Position numbers and translations under genes: made by a program. The notes below the pieces were generated by a model. It was given only the letters and a program-made list of their open reading frames with translations. It was not told the origin of the DNA and did not search any database. From Atrichornis clamosus (Eukaryota > Chordata > Aves > Passeriformes > Menuridae), in contig WBMZ01008629.1 in NCBI GenBank assembly GCA_013400975.1, positions 113,949 to 177,948 on the forward strand: a stretch of DNA of 64,000 bases, written 5' to 3'. Shown piece after piece: positions 60,736-64,000 of the stretch. Position 1 is the stretch's first letter, and each line of letters starts with the position of its first letter.

Positions 60736-61917
60736 AAAGGCACAAACTCAGTGTTTGGGCACGAGGGAATCCACAGAGGAGCTCAACTTTGAAAGACAAA
60801 TGCACAGCAAACCAGGCTTCACTGATCCTGCTGCTAATAGGACTGCTTGTTTCCTTTGATTCCTGTGTGTTAGCTCAGCTGTGTTTTGGGACTGAACAAG
60901 ATCTTTCCACTAGTTCAATTTCAAACACGTGGTAAATGACTCTGTGCCTGAAGCACCCAAGGTTCCCGGGTGGTCTCCGTGCAGAGACCAGAGTTGTTTC
61001 TGCTGCCGAGATCAGGCAAACACAGCTCCTTTTTCCAGTGTAACCGGCTCCCACCGTGGCGTTGGAACCCGGCTGATGCGAAGAGGAGGAGGAGGCTGCG
61101 AGTCCCTTGTGCATTCCGCTTTGAAGGTTCTCCCTGTGTCTCCACAACCCAAATCATCACGACGTTTGCTAACAGAGGCGTGTGAAGTCTTGTTAAAAGA
61201 ATGTGGCCCGTGACGATCCTTGGTGGCTTTAATGGACGATTTGTGGCCAGGGTGACTCAGCCAGGGCGGGCTGGCAGCCAGCAGGCGGGCAGAGGAGCCA
61301 GGGGCTGGGCAGCACGGACAGGCAGCGTGTGCTGGGAGCACGGCACCTTTGGAGGGCCAGCTGTAACCCGTGTGAGGCCTGCAGATTTCTGAAAGCCCGT
61401 TAGTAGAATACCAGCAAGGAAAAAGGAATTTGGCGTCAGAGGTGTATTTTTCTAGCCAAAAGTATAGGCAAGTGGGTGGGAAGGCCGGACATCCAGAGTT
61501 CACAGTTGCAAATGGAAGTGATAGTGCACTTGAAAAATGTGACTCCACATTTACCAAATCCCACCTTCGTTTTCTACAACGGAGTGGTGCCTGTCTGTCC
61601 TTCCTTCTGAGCTGCAAGAACATATTCCCTTGGGAGACAAAAGCCCTGCCTGGTTGACAATGCATGCAAAATAGGATGCTATGCACTGTACAGTGAAGAA
61701 GTTCAATTTTCAGATAATACAGAATTGGGATGTCTTATCTAATACTGCTGGCAGGCTCTCCTGAGAGTCCGCACAGCAAAATTCACCTGCTTAGTACGGT
61801 GAATTTAAATCACCAGAGCCACACTGGCAAAACTCTCCTGTGCAGGACCTCATTCTGGTCTAAAGTCCTTGAGTAATTATTCTGTAATAAAGTCACTTAA
61901 ATTTTAGAATAGATTGT
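60736..61917. other. Gene-free stretch
   Basis: The longest minus-strand frame in the window (61012-61686, 224 codons) lies here. It shows no domain and overlaps several plus-strand frames, so I treat it as chance. Nothing else recognised. Confidence 0.5.
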
Positions 61918-62009
61918 CCATGTGGAGAAGTTATATAGGCACAGCTATAACAGGATAATTATTTTGTTATAGCTATGCCAGTCAATTTCTCAAGGCATTG
62001 GTCACATGG
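61918..62009. repeat. Nested inverted repeat, fossil MITE-like element
   Basis: An inner stem pairs 61938-61952 (GGCACAGCTATAACA) with 61965-61979 (TGTTATAGCTATGCC): 14 of 15 bases complementary across a 12-base loop. An outer stem pairs CCATGTG (61918-61924) with CACATGG (62003-62009). The nested layout and the TATAGCTATGCC motif fit the short palindromic DNA-transposon relics common in sauropsid genomes. Confidence 0.6.
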
Positions 62010-63529
62010 GAAAGTTGAAATTATGTATTTTTTACAGTCTACAGCAATTCTTTATTTTTTAATGTCCATTAGTGCTTGACTAATGGTGAATGATAGTGGA
62101 AATTCTCCAGGACAAAGACAGTGCACAGAGTTTCCTTGTGGTTATCAAAGGAATTTGGATCTATTCTGTTAAAACTAATATGTAATGAATTGACAGTGAT
62201 TGGGGGTTTATAGCTAAATTGACTGGGAATTATGAAACTGCAGTTTATTAAATTCAATTGAAACAGCTGAAACTGAGAAATTTGTAAAGGCCCTATTTAT
62301 GCGTTAAGAGTCCTCAAGATTTTTTAAGAGTACGCACAAAACCAGACTAAGACACAAAATTCTCTTATTCCCACATAGTGTTGGAGGTTTGATATTTCAA
62401 CATAGGACTTTATGATTAATCATACCAATTTTGAGGGTGTCTGAAGCAGTTTAGTTCCTAAGTTGTTGCAAGCTGTATGTATTATGATTCATTACTAATT
62501 GCAGTGGAAATAGTCCTTTTGCATAAAACTGTACCTGTCAAGGGACAATGGCATATATGAGATTTCTGTGGAGATATGCCAGAGCTAGCTTGAGTCTGGA
62601 GCTTAAAGCAGAGCAGGAATTAGGAGCCTGGCTCCCCTCCGAGCTGCTTGTTGAAATGCTAGATGTAGCAAACAGGTGCCAAGTGAATTTGTGGCAGTCA
62701 TATTTGAATCTAAATTGAAGAGTTACCAGAACAGGGAAGGCCAAAAATCTCAGTGCACATGAATGCACCGTGTGGTTCCTGCACGCCAGGCTGGGCACAC
62801 AGCGAGCTGCCTGGGGAGCTGAGGCTGCTGCACGAGGAAGCAGACCTGGTACGTGCTTAATAGAAAGCATGACTCAAAATGAAACCTGCCTATGGCTGTC
62901 AGCTGTCTTACAGCACAACGTTACCTAATTACATGTACAACATCTCCCTTCTTGGAAAAAGGGTTGCGTTTGAGGTAGAGGATGCCAACGTGCATATCCA
63001 AGCGGAGATGCCGGCTGGGACGTACACAAGGGCAGGAGCAGAGTGTGGTCTGTAGGGCCACAGCTGCAGGCACGTTTGGGTACATGGATGGCTCCGTGGT
63101 CCCAACAGTGTCTCCCTGGGCACAGCCCGTTGCACGCCAAGGATGTTCCTTTGTCAGCCTCTCCCAACACCACCGTGCTGGAAGGCAAGATGCTCTCCTA
63201 ACTCAGCACTTCTCGTTGTCACACAGGCCCTACTAGCTCAGGTAAGGTAAACCACACCATTTTGATTTCAGTTTATCTCCATATGCTCACCTCTTTGGTT
63301 CCTTATCTGAATTTGGGTTTTGTAAGCTGGAGGGGGAGGCCTATTTTGCAGTGGGCACAAGGATAAAAAGAGGACATCTGTTTCCAAGGCTGCAATGCAA
63401 AGGCTTAATCACGTTTCAGAATAACTGGAGTTATAAACTGATGGGGCATTTAAAATGTTGTCTAGTTCCAAACATCAAGTGTTCAAATTCTGCCTTAAGG
63501 GGACATTAGCTGATTATCAAATCACAATG
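62010..63529. other. Gene-free stretch
   Basis: AT-rich up to about 62520, then mixed. No gene, RNA gene or repeat recognised. Confidence 0.5.
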
Positions 63530-63730
63530 AGATTCTTCTAACTTTATTTTAATAAACAGTTTTCATAAATGTTAACATTTTAATGGATGATTACATTCAT
63601 ATTTAGCTAGCAGATGCATTCGTGTTGATTGATGTTATTTCCATGAGTACCGAAGGAATTAAATAATGACTTGTCACTTATGGCAAAGAGCTGCTCTAAT
63701 ATTTTTTAAATGAACAGCATTATTTGTGAT
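63530..63730. other. Candidate conserved element next to a CpG island
   Basis: A repeat-free AT-rich block with TAAT/ATTA cores lies directly upstream of the CpG island at the right edge. The sharp switch from AT-rich to CpG-rich sequence is typical of a conserved proximal element beside a developmental promoter, but this is inference. Confidence 0.25.
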
Positions 63731-63779
63731 GTTTGATCAGATGCTGGGGTCAGCTGTAGGTGAGGGGGGACCCCATCAA

Positions 63780-64000
63780 GCTTTCCCACCCCTCTGCAGA
63801 GCGGGGGGACCCTACACCGACACCCCCAAACACAGGGGGACCGCGGGGAGCTGCGGAACCTCCTCTTGCTCTTTAGCGGCTGCCGTGTGACCCTTCCCGG
63901 CGCCGGGCACAGCGGCGGGGCCAGCCCGGGTGGGGAGGCGAGAGGCGGGCCGGGAGCATCCGCGGTGGTCCCGGGGAGCGCGGGGCGGGCGGGGCGGCCC
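63780..64000. promoter_or_regulatory. CpG island running off the right edge, probable promoter
   Basis: I counted 22 CpG in the last 160 bases, with GC boxes GGGGCGGGC and GGGGCGGCC at 63982-64000. G runs at 63973-63976, 63982-63985, 63987-63989 and 63991-63994 also form a quadruplex-capable motif. No TATA box is visible, as usual for island promoters. The island is cut by the window end, so direction of transcription and first exon cannot be fixed. No convincing start codon with a long frame is present on either strand. Confidence 0.7.

Noticed and set aside
61012..61686. 224-codon minus-strand frame, longest in the window
   Set aside because: No recognisable domain, overlapping plus-strand frames and no splice or promoter context. 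Read as chance.
1..64000. CRISPR arrays, insertion sequences, operons, ribosome-binding sites
   Set aside because: The sequence is vertebrate-type nuclear DNA with CR1 and MIR relics. No spaced direct-repeat array or prokaryotic gene structure is present.

Overview
The window looks like non-coding nuclear DNA from a bird, probably a neoavian or songbird. I found no protein-coding gene, rRNA, tRNA or recognisable microRNA that I can support. The main evidence for a bird is a well-preserved 3' end of a CR1 LINE at 58604-58830 and an avian endogenous-retrovirus-type repeat at about 60110-60735. The second match rests on my memory of the family. Interspersed repeats are sparse overall. There are worn MIR/CORE-type SINE relics and fossil repeats built around a core like CATTGACTTCAATGGGA, which are familiar from turtle, crocodile and bird genomes. 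Long reading frames are numerous on both strands, but almost all read as chance frames.

Layout. 1-17.8 kb: gene-free DNA with a MIR SINE (9176-9325), G-quadruplex motifs (about 5350 and 11430), short perfect hairpins (6099-6119, 6989-7010), one coding-like minus-strand frame (5772-6077) and a purine-loaded tract (16790-17110). 17.8-42 kb: gene-free DNA alternating between GC-richer blocks (20.2-21.5, 28.6-29.0, 34-37 kb) and AT-rich blocks with clustered homeodomain-type motifs that could be conserved non-coding elements (17.8-18.1, 26.0-26.3, 28.4-28.6, 37.9-38.2 kb). It also holds an old CR1-like tail and an L2/L3-like tail.

42.0-42.34 kb: an isolated CpG-dense island with no gene visible around it, the best candidate for an unannotated regulatory element or promoter. 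42.3-57 kb: gene-free DNA with tandem MIR copies (49950-50140), a coding-like frame behind a good splice-acceptor tract (53588-53817) and a perfect 87-bp direct duplication (54967-55053 and 56076-56162). 57-62 kb is the most repeat-rich part: three fossil palindromic-type repeats, the CR1 and the ERV-like block.

63.78-64.0 kb: a CpG island with GC boxes runs off the right edge and probably marks the promoter or first exon of a gene outside the window. The window is therefore best read as an intergenic region or a very long intron next to that CpG-island gene. I found no operon-like or multi-gene system, and nothing here supports a claim of a new biological system. The real leads are the orphan CpG island, the 87-bp duplication, a consensus CRE inside a fossil repeat, and two reading frames that need homology searches.
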